Positions 51,975 through 64,000 of a DNA stretch of 64,000 bases are shown piece after piece. The DNA comes from Nematopogon swammerdamellus. Its lineage: Eukaryota > Arthropoda > Insecta > Lepidoptera > Adelidae. A model generated the notes under the pieces. That model was not told the origin of the DNA and did not search any database. It saw nothing but the letters and a program-made list of their open reading frames with translations. Each line of letters opens with the position of its first letter. Within the stretch, counting starts at the first letter, position 1. The stretch is from contig OX336345.1 of NCBI GenBank assembly GCA_946902875.1, forward strand, positions 16,523,395 through 16,587,394, given 5' to 3'. A program made the position numbers and the translations under genes.

Positions 51975-53215
51975 TTTATTTATTTATTGATAAAAGAAAC
52001 TTAACAGCTATTCTTAACAACAATTTACAAACTAACATGATACAGATTATAAGCCTATAAAAAAGTTCCACATTTTAAATTCTTTTTTTTTTTTTTTTAT
52101 AAATTATTTCAACTTCTACTGAAAACAAAACAAAACCAATAGCAACAGTGCAATATAATATTAATATTATTATGTGTGAATGTATGTATGTGTGAGAGTG
52201 TATATATGAGGTAGGGTGTATGTGTGGGGGTGTGTATGTGTGTGTGAGGGTGTGTGGGGGGGGGGGGGGGGGGATTTCTGGCGACCTATTCAGACTTCTC
52301 CAGAGTGTTCTTTACAATTTTTATAAATGGCTTGTGTTTAATATTAAAAATATCTACCTCTCTGAAGCAGTCGTTATAGGCTGCCATGCACCGATTTAAT
52401 GTCGACCACTTGGCGTAGTTCGTCCGACACAATCCTACATGAAATAGATGCGGACGGCGCGTCCTTGCGGCGCTGCAGTGCAGGGGCACCCTCGCCACCA
52501 GCTCCGGACAGTCCACGCCGCCGTTCACTATTTTGTGTAGCAGGCTAGCGTCGGCCACTACACGTCTGCTCTCGAGAGACATCATCATGTGGTGTCTCAC
52601 CGCCTCCTCGTAGCCGGGGAATGTGACACGCTCCCTATAATTTAAATGCCTGATAAATTTCTTTTGGATTCGCTCCAATCGATCAATGTGTACATTGTAC
52701 TGTGGTGACCATATAGAAGAAGCGAACTCCAGTGTGCTGCGGGCATAAGCGTAATACAGAGTTTTGAGAGTAGATGTTCTCTTAAATGGTGCGCATATGC
52801 GCCGAACGAAACCTAGGGCTCTGTAAGACTTCGCGACAATGTGGTCATAGTGTTTGTCGTAGAGTAACTTGGAGTCCAACAGAACACCCAGGTCCCGCAC
52901 GACGACGTTCGTCCGCGGCACGCCGGAGCTCTTGATACTGTAATGATAATGTATCACATTTTTATTTCTAGTAAACGATATGACTTGGCACTTACCCACA
53001 TTTAAATCGAGAAGATTCGAGCTGCAGTATTCACTAACCCTATCTAAATCTTCCTGCAATTTGATGCAGTCGGATTGATCTTTTATGGCCAAATATATTT
53101 TCATATCGTCTGCATACAATATAAATTTAGAGAAGAGGAAGCACTTAGATATATCATATAGATAAGCATTAAAAAGCAGGGGTCCCAGGTGGGATCCTTG
53201 AGGCACACAAACGAT
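51975..53215 (-). mobile_element. Jockey-clade LINE, 5'-truncated
   Basis: Extends from the truncated RT (53215) through a long 3' UTR with a poly-C/(CA)n region (52273-52195), an internal A-run (52108-52090) and a terminal AATAAATAAATAAAAG near 51990-51975. No target duplication was confirmed. Confidence 0.7.
52286..53206 (-). CDS. Jockey-clade reverse transcriptase, C-terminal part (open)
   Basis: A clean 306-codon frame. It begins inside the RT at VPQGSHLGPLLFNAYLYDI, with the catalytic KFILYADDMKIYL next, then LNVGKCQVISFTR, VRDLGVLLDSKLLYDKHY, SYRALGFVRRICAPF, LYYAYARSTLEFASSIWSP and RLERIQKKFIRHLNYR. The ending matches insect jockey-like proteins. The upstream frame closes at once (TAA), so endonuclease, fingers and half the palm are missing and no independent function is expected. 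The absence of any internal stop suggests a young insertion. The start codon listed is only the first possible one. Confidence 0.85.
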   Translation of the reverse strand: MPQGSHLGPLLFNAYLYDISKCFLFSKFILYADDMKIYLAIKDQSDCIKLQEDLDRVSEYCSSNLLDLNVGKCQVISFTRNKNVIHYHYSIKSSGVPRTNVVVRDLGVLLDSKLLYDKHYDHIVAKSYRALGFVRRICAPFKRTSTLKTLYYAYARSTLEFASSIWSPQYNVHIDRLERIQKKFIRHLNYRERVTFPGYEEAVRHHMMMSLESRRVVADASLLHKIVNGGVDCPELVARVPLHCSAARTRRPHLFHVGLCRTNYAKWSTLNRCMAAYNDCFREVDIFNIKHKPFIKIVKNTLEKSE

Positions 53216-53504
53216 AACATAAGAACATTAACCGAGATAAACTTGCGATGTGGAAAATATCTTCTTGCAAGAAATGAAGAATTTTACAACTTGGCTTCAT
53301 CGTGCTTGAGAATATTTTGTAGCTAGTAATTAAAATATTTACGAGTACTGGAGGGCAATTATTTACATTGCATCTGTTGCGAAGTTCGCCGGGAATGAAA
53401 TAAACTAATTCCTTTGCGCTTCGCTTAACAAAGGTAATTCCACTTTACCTTCGGTTTTAAACTGTAACAGCATTTTTAAACTGATTACACGGTAGTTAGT
53501 CGCT

Positions 53505-53840
53505 CGCTCTTAGAAATCCTAATTGTCGGTCTTCCGGTGAGTGTGTTCTCTGCTACCTATAAACTTTAATGGGCTTGTCAATAAATAAAAATAATAAAAT
53601 TCTTAGACATTTAAAATTATGTATTTTTTTAAAACGGCCGTAGTTGCTGAAATAAAGAATAAAATTAAATAAATAAGTAAAACATAAATTAGACGACGAC
53701 ATTTTTGTCCGCCTTGTATTCGTAGTTGGGATGGCGCCTCGCTTGGCGTGGTGTTATTGGCTGTCTGATCTTTCGTCGGACTTTTGGGCACAACCACCCG
53801 TGCCGGATGTGTATAAATGCAATCTAAAACTATTCTGAAA
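53505..53840 (+). mobile_element. LINE 3' tail (family T), interrupted
   Basis: CTTAGAAATCCTAATTGTCG and GGTCTTCCGGTGAGTG, a ~110-bp AT-rich insertion (53582-53690), then TTAGACGACGACATTTTTGT, GGTGTTATTGGCTGTCTGAT and GGGCACAACCACCCGTGCC. Same 3' UTR as 43690-43910. Confidence 0.65.
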
Positions 53841-54792
53841 TAAAAAAATCCTTGCATAATTATAGTTACTTGCTACAATTTTCTAGTTACTCTTTCTTCT
53901 TATTTAATTTAGATTAAAATAAGTCGATTAAAATAATGGACGTCATACGTGGTGTTCGGTTACAGGTTAAGCGCACCTTTTGTGCAAACAATTTATGAAA
54001 AAATTTGGTGTATCTACAATAAAGCACATTTGCATTTTATTTAATACCATATTTCAGTCAATCTTTGTAGTGATATACTCCACTCGTATGTACGTCGCTA
54101 ACATTCGATTTTTTGTTAAAATTTTAATCATAATATGGTTGCTAGCGACTGTCAATTAACCAATACCAAGGCCGAATGCAACCCTTTTCACAAATTACGA
54201 GATAATTTAGCGAGCAAACAAGGTCCTCGGTGGCGAATTTGAAAATTTATTTCAGTCGCGTCAGCGGCGCGGCACCCTACCTTACGGGTGGTGGAGGGTA
54301 ATTATCTGTTTTATACCTTCTTTGTCCGCACACGACCAACACTGCGCGGTGAACAGGGAACAAGTCAAGGGAGATGACATAAATATGGTACCCTATACAT
54401 TTTCTCTACTTTTATATTTTAGAGCCAGTGGACGAGTTTATGCTTAGAATTTGTGTGAAGTATATTTTCTCAGTAACGGAAAAGCAAAGATTAGTAGGGT
54501 TCAGTCATCCATCTGGATTGTTACCACCGCACACAATGGAGGACAGTAGAAGGGTCTGTGAACAGCAGTTCGTCTTTCCGCTTTCTAGCCAACGTTATGT
54601 AGTTACGTAAACGTTACTTAGTCTTATCACATATATTAATCCTGGGTATGTATTTTTATTTGGGTAATATATTTTATATATTGTATATATTTTGAAATTT
54701 ATATGTATTCACGTATAGCTTTAAGATTTAAACGGCATGCACTTATATGTATTATTATTAGTATTATATTTTATTATTAATTATTTTATTTG
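53841..54792. other. No recognisable gene
   Basis: AT-rich; short frames without resemblance. Confidence 0.45.
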
Positions 54793-55022
54793 TCAGCCCC
54801 GATACCTCAGTGTTGCGATCGGTCATCTGTCGCGGTCCTTACTTGGACGCGGTCAAAACTTGGATGGGTGACCGTTTGACCGTTGAAGACTGTGGTTCGG
54901 ATTCCACGTAAAACTGTAGGTCCGATCGACCTTTTCGATAAGATAGAATCATCCTTTCATTCGGTGCGGTGTACCAACCCGGGCGGGTTGAACGCTTCCA
55001 CCCAGTAAGGTGCAAGGGAAAT
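54793..55022 (+). mobile_element. SINE family B fragment with 5S-like head
   Basis: CAGCCCCGATACCTCAGTGT, a degenerate 5S-like stretch (AAAACTTGGATGGGTGACCG at 54855-54874), GTGGTTCGGATTCCACGTAA and the start of the core (AAACTGTAGGTCC). Then the core appears in reverse orientation (GTGTACCAACCCGGGCGGG), so the copy is internally inverted. No poly(A). Confidence 0.65.
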
Positions 55023-55629
55023 TATTGATTTTCAAATTGTTGTAATATTGTGTGACCTTCGGATTTTCCATCAAATTCCAGTGTGTCCTAGTAATGAACA
55101 AGAGATGAAACTTTATTTGGCCAACATATCGATACTTTCACCAACATTTTATAGAAACTTCTCAAATACTGCAGACTCCCTTCTTTGACACATAGAGTGC
55201 TTCTCATTGTACCCGTAGGTAAATATGTAAATACCTATGTTATGTCGTAAGCGAGGTAAAGCGCTGTTACCCGTACGTTGGTAGGTAAATAAATAGGTAT
55301 GCTATGTATGGTAAAAGAGTTCGTCGGGGTAATTCGCTCTCGCGTGGACGCTCTTTGGGGGCACCTGCATAGATTTTCCGGAGTAAAATTTTTTCGGTCG
55401 CTTTACTTTGTGGTCCGTTCGCACCGGATGTTGCAAATAAACGTGATTTTTGTAGTGCATTTGTGTGCTTGAATTTTTGAAGTGTGTAGCCTGGTGTGGT
55501 GTAGTGGTGCTGCGTATTATTGTCTAAATAAGTATACAATATTCGGCAGTAAATAATGTTCATCGAGCTTTAGAAAGAGACAATCCGACTGTAGAGCGTC
55601 GTCTCTGTCGCACAAACTCGCACGAAGTT
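55023..55629. other. No recognisable gene
   Basis: No supported frame. Confidence 0.45.
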
Positions 55630-56052
<423 letters not shown>

Positions 56053-56080
56053 TTCTTCATAGAAACGCTACATGTGAACC

Positions 56081-56240
56081 GAGCCACCCATGCGGTGTCT
56101 AGCGACGCCCGTAGACATTCCGTCGTATGCGGGGCTTCACGTGCCTTTTCGCACCCGTCTTGAAGGACACGAGACTGTACTTGAGGGAAAATATATATAT
56201 GGGCAGAGAGCGTGTTCCGGCATACAGTTTCTGTAGAAGA
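56081..56240 (-). mobile_element. 3' end of jockey-like LINE (minus)
   Basis: GAGCCACCCATGCGGTGTCT, GACGCCCGTAGACATTCCGT, then CACGAGACTGTACTTGAGGG and TGGGCAGAGAGCGTGTTCC on the plus strand are the complement of the LINE tail seen at 26723-26930. 5'-truncated. Confidence 0.7.
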
Positions 56241-56453
56241 AAATCCTACTAAACTCTCGCGGTATTTTGTTTGTATTATAATATTGACTTCTTTAAATAA
56301 TTACAAAATTAACATAAAAAGGTAAAAACACATTTTGAATGTACTCATTAACACATTCATGCGTTGTAGAAAACGGGTTAAGTGAAAATATCATATAAAC
56401 TTATTAATATTATAGTGTATCTGGAATTTACTTCACTCAAGATATATTCAGTA

Positions 56454-56625
56454 CCCTAATCACGAGATTTAACGTACTACGCTACGCCGTGTTCTCCGCA
56501 TCATTTTTTATGGAGAAACGGAGCAGCGCCTCTAGTGATAGATTTGCGAACTTCGTTTCTCCATACAAAATGATGCGGAGAACACGGCGTAGCGTAGCGT
56601 AGTAGGTTAAATCTCGTGACTAGGG
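56454..56625. mobile_element. Foldback MITE, TA target, copy 2
   Basis: 172 bp with arms CCCTAATCACGAGATTTAAC ... CTCCGCATCATTTT and their complement. TA is outside both ends (56452-56453 and 56626-56627). The loop (GCGCCTCTAGTGATAGATTT) is the reverse complement of that in copy 1 at 35717-35909. Confidence 0.85.
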
Positions 56626-56627
56626 TA

Positions 56628-57107
56628 CTGTTCTGTGAACCATGCGTAATTGTAGCTTTTTCAGTTCCCAAAAAAACATGTTCAACCGTATGCTGTACGA
56701 GACTGAAAAGTATTTCAGCGATCTAATTCGACTTTTTGAAGCTTCATTTCAATCAGGAAACGTATTCAAGTATCGTCGACTTCATCTCCGAATAGTGTCC
56801 GGAATCGGTTGAATGCCTCAGATTAACCAGCGCAATGCTATCGAATTGACTGTGAATAGGAAATTGATTACGAAGCGCGTATAGCGGCGATAAGCCTACA
56901 AATCTTGTCATAGTCACCAGTACCTGGGCATATGCCTTTATCGTTAGATCTCGCGCCAAATTACCTACTTTTCCGCTATGAAATTAGCTACGCGGCGATA
57001 ATTACAATCTGTCTACTCAGATCTAAATGTTTACCACTACGCCGCTTTTAGACAAATGTACAGCGGCAACGTAACTTGAAAGTAACCATTGTGATCGACA
57101 CAACTTT
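56628..57107. other. No recognisable gene
   Basis: No supported frame. Confidence 0.45.
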
Positions 57108-57330
57108 ACCTAACGCACCGCTTCTTAAAATCGTTCCTGTGTCGTACCGCGCAAAAATAGAACGTTTTTTCGGTGAGCTTGTATTCCTGGCTCCTAAGAT
57201 CTTGCTTGGTGTCTTCAAAAGACGTGTGAACAAATTGCCCGATCACCTTTTTGTTTGCCTCATAGCTTGCATGACGCCTCACTGAGCGTAGTTTCACGAG
57301 GAGAGGTATTATTGGCTGTGTCTGAAGGTC
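57108..57330 (+). mobile_element. LINE 3' tail (family T)
   Basis: CTTAAAATCGTTCCTGTGTC, GTACCGCGCAAAAATAGAAC, CTTGGTGTCTTCAAAAGACG (LGVFKRRVNKL) and the UTR CATAGCTTGCATGACGCCTC, GAGGTATTATTGGCTGTGTC. 5'-truncated with stops. Confidence 0.7.
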
Positions 57331-58535
57331 ATCATTTAACTGATTTTTGATTGAAAAAGTAATGATAAAAAATTCATACGAATAGATTTGAGAAACTTCT
57401 CCCTTATTATGAAGTCCGTTAAAATATCATCGAATCCTTTTTGTTTTAACTTTAAAATTTAAACTATGTATAAGTGCTGAATTGAACATTTGATCCCATC
57501 TTTGCTTCACGTTTGGACTTTCACTAACGTTGTATTTTCTTTGTTGCAGGTATTCATCGCTTCGGGAAAAAGCTGCATCATCGTCCGTTATGAGAAACTT
57601 CACTCGATCTCTTCAGTCACTTTAGTTGACTTTAATTAAAAACGCTACGGTCTTAAAAAGGGATAATCGGCATTGTGAATGTACGCCGCAACGACCCATC
57701 GTAATGAAATTATTTTCATTATCACTCGGGCCACATTGTAGCGTCGTCGGGAGGACAAAGGCTGCAATTTATGACGTTGTCTCGCTAAAATCAGACGAAA
57801 AAAATTTGAAAATTGCGAGTTCAAATGAGTGAAATTGTACGCAGTTAACCAATTTTTAGGCACCAAAAGATTAATTTACATTTGTAAATGAATTTTCATC
57901 CATCAACTACACGTGGTATTATTAAAATTTGCACGCTAACGCAAGAGTTACTGGAAAAATAATTACAAGTTCCCAGTATTTATTTAATTCCCCACTCAAA
58001 ATATGAAAACTGGAATACCCAGTCTGGTTTCGACTAAAACTTAGCAAACGTTATTCAGTTTAAGGCACAGATTAGTCCTCTGCCGTGGCGTGCTCGCTTA
58101 AAATCCTAAACAGCAATCATTCAAGCTTTAGAAACTGCAGTACAATAACTCGATTCAAAGTTAAACCACGTTAAACGTAATTTAACTCTACATATGTCAA
58201 TGCGAACGCTATGAGCACATACAAACAATGCTGGACTGGTATGTGTGCCGAGTTGTGCGCGACCTGATTGGCCGTCCACGCTGCAGACGTTTCGAAAGTT
58301 AGTTTTGGATTCAGTCTTAGAAACTAACTATGATGTAGTAACTAAGACTGATTCTTCGGAAATTCAGTCCGAAACTAACTACTGCACAGCAGCGTAGTAA
58401 TGCGCGTCACAGACGATGAAATACCATATATTATCTAAAGATGTGCCTCTTGCCGATTCGTGCCGAACTTGGAATCAGCACTCTACTTTTCCATTCCCTT
58501 GACGTATCAAGTACGTCGACGGAAAGCAGTTGTTC
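57331..58535. other. No recognisable gene
   Basis: A splice-acceptor-like string (TTTCTTTGTTGCAG) lies at 57537-57550 but no recognisable exon follows. An imperfect hairpin of GTTAGTTT/AAACTAAC motifs lies at about 58300-58385. Confidence 0.4.
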
Positions 58536-58539
58536 CGTA

Positions 58540-58620
58540 CCGCTGACGGCCGGAAGAACTGGAGGAATATTGTAGAGGCGTATGTTCAGCAATGGACGCT
58601 TACTCGCTGACTGACTGACC
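58540..58620 (+). mobile_element. RTE-type LINE ORF terminus
   Basis: Encodes LFRTADGRKNWRNIVEAYVQ, then QWTLTR and a stop, equivalent to the ends at 34960 and 41523. Only about 30 codons. Confidence 0.6.
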
Positions 58621-59431
58621 ACGTTTTAAATTTTATAATTAGTTTCTTGATTTACCTACTTTGTTACAATGTCGATATATCTGACCTTCTTTCTTTCAAG
58701 TTTAGTGTAAATAGATAGTGTCCCAGTTTTACGGGATTTACTTACGACCACACGATCTCTCATTTAATAATCTCCAAAAAAAACTCTTTTTTTTGGAGAT
58801 TATGAAAAAAAAAATTTTTTCTAGTACTCGTATTTTCCGAGAACAACATCGTAAACCGACATTTTAATGGCGATTATATCGAAAATTACGAGTCCTCGAC
58901 AAAGAATAACAAATGTATCTTGACAAGAACACCTATAAAGTAACAGCAATTTCCACACTAGAACAAGTGAAGATAGTCTTAGCAGATCGCCTCGTCGCCG
59001 CAGTAGCAATGCAACGGAAATAGCAACAGCTAATTGTTTGTAAGAGAATTAGTTTCTAGAAGTTTCCCCTCGTGGACTCTACTGCTACTGATTTATTTGT
59101 GTTGGGTTGTTTTCATTCGCCCTGAGCGCTTCTGTATGTACGGACACAGCTGCAGTTGGCAGCAGTTTGCTCGTTGTTAGATCTTAAGAGGACCCTGGTT
59201 GAGCCTTTGTTCGTGGGATAGTTACCCATTTACTGTCTTGTTTATGCGTGCCTAGTGTATTATTCACAGTTGTTATTATAATAACTTCTCTTTTTTTTCA
59301 TTTCTTTCTTTTTAATGGATCGTTGTTCCTCCAATAGTTGACTGAAGAAATCCTAACTAATAAAACGCTAAATCCGATGTAATGAAATGACCTACAGACC
59401 GCGCGATCGACGATTCTAAGATTGGTTTTTA
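58621..59431. other. No recognisable gene
   Basis: Apart from the hairpin at 58767-58803, nothing recognised. Confidence 0.45.
58767..58803. repeat. Perfect 17-bp stem, 3-nt loop hairpin
   Basis: ATAATCTCC-A8, loop CTC, T8-GGAGATTAT. A long perfect stem with half of it A:T. Confidence 0.9.
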
Positions 59432-59660
59432 TCTAATCCGTTATTGGTGTCTGAGTCAGAGGGACCAGTGCACATGCTCCCACCAGCCAATATCACCTCC
59501 GAGAAGGTAGGTGCCATACCGGAGACTTACCTTTGTATTGCTGGCTGTATTGGACTAGAGCAGAACACAGCCGAGGCTACTGTACGGCTATATTGCATAC
59601 AGTATGGTGGTACCAACCCGCTCGGCTACAATTTGAGCCTACCACCTAATAAGTGGCAAG
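59432..59660 (-). mobile_element. tRNA-headed SINE (family A), 5'-truncated
   Basis: CTGTATTGGACTAGAGCAGA, ACACAGCCGAGGCTACTGTA, GGTGGTACCAACCCGCTCGG and the tail TTTTTATCTAATCCG match the copy at 16034. The head is absent. Confidence 0.75.
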
Positions 59661-59860
59661 GGAAATGTTCGCTTATAAGTCGAGAACTACTCAATCAATC
59701 CACATGGAATCTTCCCTGACGTTTTCTGACACATCAAGCGGCTTATCGCTAATAATTCATAAGTCGACGTTTGTGCACCTATATATATATATCTTTATCT
59801 TATGAATATTTGTATTTTTTTGCAATGAAAATTGTAAGTGAAAGCAAATATATAATATAC

Positions 59861-60035
59861 TAGCTGTGCCCGCGACTTCGTCCGCGTGGACTTATCACGA
59901 CGCCATCTACCGGGTTCAATTATATTTTCAAACCATCCAGGGTACTCAAATATACACAATTTCATCCAAATCGGTCCAGCCGTTTAGGCGGAGTTAGGTG
60001 ACAAACACACTTACAGAATAATTATATATATAAGG
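59861..60035. repeat. Lepidopteran CTAGCTGTGCCCGCGACTTCG repeat
   Basis: ACTAGCTGTGCCCGCGACTT, CGTCCGCGTGGACTTATC, ATCGGTCCAGCCGTTTAGGC and an end in TTATATATATAAGG. This is a very common lepidopteran interspersed repeat of unknown mobiliser. Confidence 0.7.
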
Positions 60036-62487
60036 AGGATGTATTCTTTATTAAAGCATAATTGCAATAACGCGGCAAAAGCGTCATACAATATGTTATA
60101 TTTTATATCAAGTTATTTCTAACAGTGCACCTTATCTCCAAAAGTTGTGTTGGTGGTTAGACTTGTGGTGCTACACGACCGGATTTTTAATATTTCAAAG
60201 TGTGTGGCCAAACTTTTTCACATTGTAAATTTTCACTCATGTATTCCAGTACAGGAATGATTTAAATATTAATACATTTAAAGCGTAATCGTCCTCCGTT
60301 TGTACAAGAAATTACACGGGTCTGTCAACCTTAAGGCTACATACAAGTGACATTATTCGTCTTTCGGCGAGATGTGCCCTCAATCTTACTCGCATGACTT
60401 ATTTAGTCATATTAGTATATGTAAAACTTTATCTATCAGCGTACGCCGATAGCTTTTTGAAAACTCGATTTTATAAATTTTGCTCGATAGAAAAAAATTA
60501 ATGAAAATATTTGTATTGGACGTAACGTTGAAGAGAACCCGATCGTCTATAGTAGAAATTTTTTCTTTATCTGATGCAAGTATGTTTACCAGTGACTAGA
60601 CGGACCGTCTCAGTCATGAATATCGAACTTCCAATACTTCAAACCTTGTAATTCCATCAATAACTGTGCTGTTCAACTTCCCTATCTGTAGTGTGTAACC
60701 TAGTATGAGCAGGTGTGGTAGAGACCTACTATGTTAATATCGTGTAACCTATTACACAGCTGATTTTGGCGAGAGCTACATGAACTGTTATAGTGGTGTC
60801 CTACCCCTGAACTGACACTCTTTTCAAGCTATCAGATCATAGATTATAGACACTTTCAGTGCTCTCATGGACCGGCCGATCCGCACTGAGGTTTGGATAT
60901 CGTATTCAGCGTGGCCTGAGAACCTCAGACTGTCGCGCCGATTGTTGCAACTTGATTAACGATAGTGTAAGCCTTGGGACTAGGTCTCCAGACTTATAGG
61001 TCAATACTTTAGTATATCTGAAACAGGACAATGGATAGACTGGCCAGTCGAGATGAACGCCACTGCATCCATATGTATATGTATATATTATTTAGTTTGA
61101 TTCGGATCCGAGTATAGTGAATGATCAGATGTAAACACCTGTATCTCCCTTTGTCCTTAAATTGTTTCAGTGACCTGATATCCTTGTACGCTAGCTAGTA
61201 GCATATCTTGACTATAGCAATAAATGAAACTTCACCAATTCAGCTGTCTCCCCAATTACGAATTATAGTGTCAGTCTGCTATGTGTGATGGAAGATGACA
61301 ACATTCAACTATTGATGGGTAAAATTAACTTTAGCGCACCTTCTGCTTATAGCAGCTATGATAGAGCATGTCATAGAACTTCAACATAAAACTCAACAAA
61401 GAAAGTTACTTGGATTATGCAATATTTGTGGGAAAATAGGTACTCTACTCTTTATCTCTAAATAGAACATAAATTAAACCAAAGTAAATCAATTAATATT
61501 TTCATTTATTTTTTCCTTATTAATTATTATATTTAACTTTGCTCGCTTCTTGCCTAGAATTTTATGTGAGAAAGAAGCGAGGCAACAAAACTCACATGGC
61601 TCTTTTCAAATAAGCTCACGATACAGATTGTACTTACTTTCTAGCAAGCTTAAGGGTTAGCTCTAATTTCGAACCTAAATCACATTTAACAGTATTAAGC
61701 AACTGAGTACGTCTCACAAGTATGATCGACGATCAACAAAACACACATGTGTAGATTATAGTACCGAACCATTCCCCATTTGCCAGTTATGTGAAGGAGA
61801 AACAATTTATATACTCCTTGAATTTACCCGTAATATACTTACGGTAAGTGAATTCGTACTAAAAATCTAAATCTATCCTTATTTTCAACTTACGGGTTTA
61901 GGCAAATAGAAAATGCTTCGTAATAATAGATAGAAGGGTTACTCAGCTCTTATCGTAGCCGCTGCAATATTCTGCTTCTCTCCCGAACTGCCTTTAAGTT
62001 ATGTCTATCGAACTTTTACTAGATACATTTCTGTTACACTCGTTATTTTGAAATTATTAGCACAGGTCAGACAAGCAAGTCTCTTCGATAGGCGCCTCTC
62101 GTCAACTGACTCCTTTCCTCCAGGCGAGCGTTTGTTTTATTCACGCAGCTCCCCTGGCGGCTGTCTTACGAATCTCCGTTTTTCTATATTGGCGGGTTCA
62201 CAAAATCACAGACCAGCGAACCCAATATTATCCCGTCTCGCTAATACGCCTCCAGATGGCGTCACTAAAACCCTAATGAAAAAATATCCTAAATCTTTAA
62301 TTACTACTCGCGTTCATAGATGGTGCAACCTGTGTCATTCATTTCCCCTCTTTTTCAATTAATATCTCATCTCGTTAGTTGGCACTCGCGCCAAAGGGTG
62401 GCGTTACTGGTGCCGTTTCATTCTATTTACACGTCTATTACATAACTGCGAGAGATGCTATGGCACCTTATGTAAAACACGTTACGG
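60036..62487. other. No recognisable gene
   Basis: About 2.4 kb without recognisable features. At 61782-61830 the plus strand reads ICQLCEGETIYILLE, faintly like the Cys-rich end of R1/I-type LINE proteins, but too weak to call. Confidence 0.45.
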
Positions 62488-62530
62488 CGTATAAGGGTTG
62501 ACTGAGAGTCGATTGCCCCCACGTTAAGTC
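62488..62530 (+). mobile_element. LINE 3' UTR fragment
   Basis: AGGGTTGACTGAGAGTCG and ACGTTAAGTCCGCCTTTGTC resemble the GGTTGACTGG...AAGTCCGCCTTTGT family at 7236 and 20437. Confidence 0.45.
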
Positions 62531-64000
62531 CGCCTTTGTCGAGCAGAACACCGATACCTTAATCGTACAGTTATATGTTTAGCCAATATAGATTGACCCT
62601 TTATGTTAACTTATAGGTATACATGTTCACACATGGTCTTATACATAAACTTATTACTACAAAGTTCTCTTCGCTTTCAAGCTCCGCGAGCGTACGTTTT
62701 CATTAACCACTGCACTCAATTTAAATTGCCCTTTTTATCCCTATCAAACACAACACTGATCTCAACCGTCACCGAACTCTTCTGATGAAGTGGCGTCATG
62801 ACGCGTGAGAGGGGCGTCCTGACCGCGCCCTACGATTCGTCCGTCGGTGCGGCTGGCCGTCACGCTCCTCGCAGGCATGCCGTCTGTCACGATAGTTCGT
62901 GAAGAAGGTCGTCGCCCGAGCTCCCCACGCGAGGGAATCGCCCTGACCGTGCACTGCGGTCCGTCCGTCGTTGAGGCTGGCCGTCATGCAGCACATGCGA
63001 GAGTAGAGCGCTCGCCGCTCCACTAGCCGTGATGACACGCTTGCAGTCATGCCGCCTCCCTCGGTGCATAGGTTAGGTGATCAGAGCCTTTCCACGGCCC
63101 TCAGGAGCACGGCAGCCGGCCCGGCTGACGCTAGTAGAGTACGTCCTCTCGCCACAGGCGAAAGCGTCCTGTTGCTTATGTGGTTTCTGAAATCAATTTC
63201 ATAACTACACAATATTTGTTCATCTCATAAGATTCAGTACATACGCCGTAGGTACATACAATCTTTTTTTGCCAACTTCCAGAGAACTCGCCCGCGCGCA
63301 GCGACTCGGCCGCTCCCACGATACACAAGACATGTGAAAGCTATTAATGTCGCCCTTGATTTAAAATATGTGACACTTTTGCGAAGGACTCATAAACGTA
63401 GACCCTAATCTAACAAAAACGTCTCTCCGAGTGCATATGTCTGGTGTCAGACGATATTTATTTTACACGCTCTCAAACTTGTCATGGCTTATCGGTTTCT
63501 GCCGCACTTTAAAACCGCTAATAAGCTCGAAGACTCGTTCCGCCTCATCCCCCTCTCTGTGACTTTTGAAGAAAGCTTCAAAAGTTGCATCCTAAACGAA
63601 ACCTAACTCAGCTTACAGTTAGACACTAATATCTAGTCTACAAATCTAAATCCTTATTTGTATAATCCTTAACCACCTATTAAGGTAATTAATCAGCGCT
63701 TCCGCTAGAGCACAAAAAAAAATCAAATCTCTTAAAATAAAGAAAGTAAAATCCGCCGCTAACGTCAACCTCTATACCAGCTGACCTACTAACACAGTGT
63801 AGCAACAACAAAAAAAAAGGACCAGTAGCCGGTCATCGACCTCGGTCGGCGCGCGCGCCGTTGCACAAATAAGCTTTGGAGTCCCTTGTTAGTCTACTCT
63901 ATTGTTCTTCGAGTGGCACCATAAATTCCTTTGTCTCACTTTACAACGGGCGCCGGCGCCAGCCTTCGACTCTGCCCCTTTTTTATTGGAATTACGTCAT
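62531..64000. other. No recognisable gene; diverged ~60-bp duplication near 62815/62940
   Basis: CCTGACCGCGCCCTACGAT...GGCTGGCCGTCACGC near 62818 and CCTGACCGTGCACTGCGGT...GGCTGGCCGTCATGC near 62942 are diverged copies about 124 bp apart, in a GC-rich patch that runs to 63150. No supported coding frame. The rest is mixed sequence to the window end. Confidence 0.45.

Noticed and set aside
57537..57620. Splice acceptor and following exon
   Set aside because: The acceptor string is good but the sequence after it shows no recognisable coding frame or donor site.
61782..61860. Cys-rich LINE ORF terminus (ICQLCEGETIYILLE)
   Set aside because: The expected His and last Cys are missing and nothing upstream resembles a LINE.
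62048..62362. 104-codon plus-strand frame
   Set aside because: No recognisable motif; the neighbourhood gives no gene context.

Overview
This window reads as nuclear DNA of a moth or butterfly (Lepidoptera). I rest that on repeat families known to be widespread in lepidopteran genomes: ends reading CCCGCGGCTTCGCTCGCG, the GGTTCCGT...ACTTGGCCGGTTTTT element, the CCCCACTGCATCTCTCCCC module, and jockey-like, RTE-like and Penelope-like retroelements. No intact host gene could be supported. Almost every reading frame that makes sense as protein is a decayed piece of a transposable element. The rest looks like AT-rich intergenic or intronic sequence. No true tRNA or rRNA gene, CRISPR array or operon was seen.

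Layout. 0-20 kb: sparse insertions, mainly LINE 3' ends, two copies of a tRNA-headed SINE (13.3 and 16.0 kb), a PIF/Harbinger-like MITE carrying a transposase first exon (13.9-14.5 kb) and a possible fragment of mitochondrial 16S DNA (19.2 kb). 20-33 kb: a dense nest of elements. It holds an ORF1-only LINE (minus, 23.0-25.05 kb), then jockey-like LINE copies in opposite orientations (25.1-32.2 kb). One of these is broken by a 1.19 kb hAT element with an exact 8-bp target duplication. The same copy is broken again by a solo-LTR-like insertion with a 4-bp duplication, and that insertion itself contains a SINE with its own duplication. The region is flanked by two copies of a ~660 bp repeat in inverted orientation (20.9 and 32.6 kb). 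35-40 kb: foldback MITEs and a 2.2 kb, nearly palindromic mariner-like element. 41-49 kb: an RTE tail, a Penelope-like element with a GIY-YIG domain and a hammerhead-like motif, and a CR1-like reverse transcriptase inserted into a SINE. 50-53 kb: a Foldback-like element whose inverted arms are arrays of a ~65 bp minisatellite, a 46-bp perfect palindrome with 8-bp direct repeats, and a 5'-truncated jockey-clade reverse transcriptase with a 306-codon open frame. 53-64 kb: more LINE, SINE and MITE debris, then about 4 kb with nothing recognisable.

The parts are selfish elements, not a pathway. The informative content is the insertion order, the modular exchange between SINE-like families (including one carrying a 5S-rRNA-like promoter), and several palindromic architectures. 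Coordinates of element ends are exact where target duplications or terminal inverted repeats could be read; elsewhere they are approximate.
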